This document shows positions 55,335 to 57,469 of a stretch of DNA of 57,469 nt, piece by piece. Positions within the stretch are counted from its first letter, which is position 1, and every line of letters starts with the position of its first letter. This DNA is from QHXQ01 sp036389375. Its GTDB lineage: Bacteria; Acidobacteriota; Blastocatellia; Pyrinomonadales; Pyrinomonadaceae. The notes under the pieces were generated by a model. It was given only the letters and a program-made list of their open reading frames with translations, did not search any database and was not told the DNA's origin. The translations under genes were made by a program, and so were the position numbers. The stretch is taken from contig DASVQA010000046.1 in the NCBI GenBank assembly GCA_036389375.1, positions 1-57,469 on the forward strand. The letters run 5' to 3'.

Positions 55335-55380
55335 AAAGCAGAGAGGCTGCGATCAGCTTGATCGCAGCCTCTCTGCTTTT
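55335..55380. terminator. Bidirectional terminator between convergent genes
   Basis: A perfect stem of about 21 bp (55335-55355 with 55359-55379) and a 3-base loop; T-rich on the plus strand and TTT on the minus strand. It lies between the plus-strand VWA gene and the minus-strand 3D-domain gene. Confidence 0.85.
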
Positions 55381-55425
55381 GGTTGCCTTTATCGTTGTTC
55401 GGCCGGCGAAGACAGCCGTCATGTG

Positions 55426-56013
55426 CTAGGGCGTCGCCGCGCGCTTGTCGGCGGGCCGCATGATCGTCAGCTTGACGGGGCGACGACCAAAGCGCAGGGC
55501 TTCGTGCGTCGTCGGAACCCAGATGTCGATCTTGCGCCCGCGCACCGCGCCGCCGAGGTCTGCGACGAGGTACTCGCCGCTGTACGCGCCGGCTTCGAGC
55601 CGGACGCGCGTGCCGAGCGGCAGAACGCGGCGGTCGGCGGCAATGAGTCCGCGCGCAACCGACAACCCGCTCGCCGTGCGCCCGCGCAAACTGTAGGCGG
55701 TCGCCGTAAACGAGAGCGTGGCGGCGGTGGTCGCTAGACCTGCGTCCGTTCGTTTGCTCTCAGGCGGTGGCGGGCCCGGCTCGGTGATGATGCGGACGCG
55801 CACCGGCGGGCGGTTAGGCTCGGCTTCAGCGAGCAAGAACGGCGCACCGTCGGTGGACAGGCTCGCGCCCGTCTTTGTTTCAGTTCTGGTTTGTGTTTCC
55901 TGCTTGATCTGTCCGAGGTCTTCTGCGATTGAAGGGTGTGCGTAGAAAAAGAACGATCCAACCAGCAGCGCACCCGTTAGCACGGCGCTGCCGCCGAAGA
56001 GGGATTTGGCCAT
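55426..56013 (-). CDS. 3D-domain cell-wall protein
   Basis: 195 residues: N-terminal membrane or signal segment (SAVLTGALLVGSFFFYAH), a Thr/Glu/Pro-rich linker to about residue 95, then a C-terminal 3D domain (ATAYSLRGRTASG; ADRRVLPLGTRVRLE; VADLGGAVRGRKIDIWVP; EALRFGRRPVKLTI). The three conserved aspartates of the family are largely kept (the ADLGG and KIDIW positions). 3D domains are double-psi beta-barrels related to MltA and RlpA and found in peptidoglycan lytic enzymes. AGGAG lies 12 bases before the ATG at 56013. A structured leader precedes it. Confidence 0.84.
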   Translation of the reverse strand: MAKSLFGGSAVLTGALLVGSFFFYAHPSIAEDLGQIKQETQTRTETKTGASLSTDGAPFLLAEAEPNRPPVRVRIITEPGPPPPESKRTDAGLATTAATLSFTATAYSLRGRTASGLSVARGLIAADRRVLPLGTRVRLEAGAYSGEYLVADLGGAVRGRKIDIWVPTTHEALRFGRRPVKLTIMRPADKRAATP

Positions 56014-56043
56014 GTCAATTTCGGTCTCCTGTTCCGAAGATGT

Positions 56044-56166
56044 CTTTCAGCGACGCGCGAGCCTACATGCAGAGTTCGGGGACTCGACCTCCACGACCAC
56101 AGGAGGCAACCAATTGCCGGTCGCGGAGTGGGGACTCAATCCTTGTTGCGCCGAAAAAGCTGAAAG
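56044..56166 (-). ncRNA. Structured leader RNA candidate of the 3D-domain gene
   Basis: A 123-base element closed by complementary ends CTTTCAGC (56044-56051) and GCTGAAAG (56159-56166). Inside are a 10-bp stem (56089-56098 with 56119-56128), a smaller hairpin GGCAA-ccaa-TTGCC (56105-56118) nested in it, and two copies of GGGGACTC (56078-56085 and 56130-56137) placed symmetrically. It ends 30 bases before the ATG. The architecture suggests a riboswitch or protein-binding leader; c-di-AMP (ydaO) leaders often precede cell-wall hydrolase genes, but I could not match their consensus. Confidence 0.45.
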
Positions 56167-56173
56167 AGTTGCT

Positions 56174-56218
56174 AAAACAAAAACAAGCGAACGTGATCGT
56201 GCGAGGATCGTTCGCTTG
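56174..56218 (-). terminator. Terminator of the trehalase gene
   Basis: Inverted repeat CAAGCGAACG (56184-56193) with CGTTCGCTTG (56209-56218), extended by GATC pairs. On the minus strand it is followed by TTTTTGTTTT, about 90 bases after the trehalase stop and just before the leader of the next gene. Confidence 0.8.
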
Positions 56219-56309
56219 CTTTATGCCTCAGAGACTAGCACGGGCGGGCGGATGAGTCCAGCCGCGCGGGCGGCGAAAAGGGCTAAGTGTTTAACGACGT
56301 TGGCGCAAA

Positions 56310-57469
56310 TTACCAGCGCGATTGCGGCGGGACACCGACGCCGTCCGCGCGCAACAGGTCAGTCCGCCGCGCGGGCGACAGCCCGGCGTATAGCTCCACG
56401 AAGGCGGCGTTCGTCCAGCCGAAGCCGATCTGGTTGGCGGCGTAGCCGAACTTGATGCCAGCGCCGAGGTCGGACGTGCGCTGGGCCACGTCGTACTTTT
56501 CGACGATGGTGCGGTGCGCGATGAAATCCTTGAGGACGAGCGAGAGGAAGTTGACGCTGATGCGATCCGCCGCCCGGTTGAAACCGTAGCGGCGCAAGCC
56601 TTCGACGGCGATAAGCTGCATTGGGGCCCAGCCGTAGGGCGCGTCCCACTGGTTGCCGCTCGCGTTATCGCTCGTTTGCAAACCGCCCAGACGCTCGAAG
56701 CGCCAGAGGTTCGCCGCGACGCGCGCCGCCTGGCTCGGCGTGGCCAAGCCCACCCAGAGCGGGTAGAAGGTCGTGACGAAATGGTAGCGGCGCACCTCGC
56801 GGCGGCGGAAGTTGTAATCGAAGTACAGCCCGTCGCGCTCGTCCCACATCAGTTGATTGACGAGGCGGCGGCGCACGTCTGCCCGCGCCCGCCAGATGCG
56901 CGCCGCACGCGCGCGGCCGAGCGTCCGCATGATGGCGGCCGTGTCCGTCTCCATCAGGTAGAGGAGCGAGTTTAAGCAGACGGGGTTGTAGTTTGTGATG
57001 TCGGCATTGAACGGGCCGAAGCGGTTCGACGGGTCGAAGCCGGATTCGCGCATCGAGCGGTCGCCCACGTAGAAGGCTGCGGTCAACTCGTCGCGCGCCC
57101 GGTCGTAGTAATCGCCAACGTCGTAGTCCGTGACCGTGTGCGTGCGATAGAACTCTTTGACGCGGTCGTAGTGCGTGCGCCCCTCTGCGTCGCGCTCGTC
57201 CGCCAGCACTTCCGGCGCGGGGCCTCGCCCCGTGTCGTAGTAGCGCGCGAGGTTTGTCTCCGCGACGAGGTGCGGCGCGCTCGTCCAGAAGCGGTAATAC
57301 TTTTCAAGCGCGGGCACGGTGCGGGCGAGCCACGCGCGGTCGGGGTGGCGACGATAGACGTTGAGGATCATCTGCGTCAGGAAGGGCGGCTGCGAGCGTG
57401 TAAGGAAGTAGGTGCGGTTGGCGTTAAGCACCTTGCCGTAGTTCTCCACCTCGTAGAGGAAATTGTCGA
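56310..57469 (-). CDS. Trehalase, GH37 (5' truncated by window)
   Basis: 386 codons are visible and the frame is open through base 57469, so the start lies outside. GH37 features: GKVLNANRTYFLTRSQPPFL near the visible start, DSGFDPSNRF-like aromatic blocks, and the trehalase signature 2 as QWDAPYGWAP. The C-terminal IVEKYDV and GFGWTNAAF blocks complete the (alpha/alpha)6 barrel end. It hydrolyses trehalose to two glucose units; periplasmic or cytoplasmic location cannot be told without the N-terminus. A terminator follows on the same strand. Confidence 0.93.
   Translation of the reverse strand, partial: DNFLYEVENYGKVLNANRTYFLTRSQPPFLTQMILNVYRRHPDRAWLARTVPALEKYYRFWTSAPHLVAETNLARYYDTGRGPAPEVLADERDAEGRTHYDRVKEFYRTHTVTDYDVGDYYDRARDELTAAFYVGDRSMRESGFDPSNRFGPFNADITNYNPVCLNSLLYLMETDTAAIMRTLGRARAARIWRARADVRRRLVNQLMWDERDGLYFDYNFRRREVRRYHFVTTFYPLWVGLATPSQAARVAANLWRFERLGGLQTSDNASGNQWDAPYGWAPMQLIAVEGLRRYGFNRAADRISVNFLSLVLKDFIAHRTIVEKYDVAQRTSDLGAGIKFGYAANQIGFGWTNAAFVELYAGLSPARRTDLLRADGVGVPPQSRW

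Noticed and set aside
56044..56166. Assignment of the leader to the c-di-AMP (ydaO) riboswitch class
   Set aside because: The conserved blocks of that class could not be aligned; only the gene context fits.

Overview
The window reads as chromosomal DNA of a GC-rich member of the Acidobacteriota, most likely class Blastocatellia. The basis is three secreted von Willebrand A-type proteins of the acidobacterial kind (40.9, 53.1 and 54.1 kb), PEGA/TPR and pentapeptide-like repeat proteins, strong GC bias at third codon positions, and a gram-negative lipoprotein/envelope gene set. This is inference from gene content; there is no rRNA in the window, and I saw no tRNA, CRISPR array or recognisable insertion sequence.

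Layout. 0-8.6 kb is core: the 3' part of a LeuC/aconitase-family dehydratase with CYTH and DUF488 genes, then on the minus strand a pentapeptide-like repeat membrane protein, an MFS exporter, a DoxX protein and a membrane-bound class III nucleotide cyclase. 8.6-26.3 kb is an accessory island with lower and uneven GC, long non-coding gaps and its own regulators. It holds (i) a 1260-residue exported protein with a C-terminal caspase/CHAT-like His-Cys dyad plus an unknown partner; (ii) a minus-strand ubiquitin-like operon (Ubl, cysteine-free E2-like protein, JAMM-E1 fusion); (iii) a divergent XRE regulator-ImmA/IrrE protease pair; (iv) a tightly coupled operon of XRE regulator, Cas4/AddB-like Fe-S nuclease, long catalytic prokaryotic Argonaute (DEDD-type PIWI) and an HExxH protein; (v) two zinc-finger proteins of unknown role.

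From 26.4 kb the core resumes with a fatty-acid beta-oxidation operon of the FadN-FadA-FadE type, whose promoter carries a perfect FadR(TetR)-type box between the -35 and -10. Then come an MBL hydrolase, a GAF protein, a Slt70-like transglycosylase, TPR/PEGA protein, aminotransferase, VWA protein, FmdB-like zinc ribbon, a second transglycosylase, a GAF-AAA-Fis enhancer-binding regulator, YtxH and DUF948-like proteins, ileS-lspA-DUF6438-lgt-rluD, two tandem VWA proteins, a 3D-domain cell-wall protein behind a structured leader, and the 3' part of a trehalase.

How parts fit together. The most interesting section is 14.3-23.7 kb. The ubiquitin-like operon, the XRE/ImmA pair and the Argonaute operon face each other across short control regions in which the -35 hexamer of all three promoters lies inside the same GCTTGACA word. 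The two XRE proteins are close paralogues with nearly the same recognition helix. I infer one co-regulated, probably anti-mobile-element locus combining Ubl conjugation with Argonaute/nuclease immunity. A second, independent signal is a set of five intercistronic hairpins in the core genome, each built of tandem 7-bp units facing inverted 7-bp units. The 7-mer differs between loci while the architecture is conserved.
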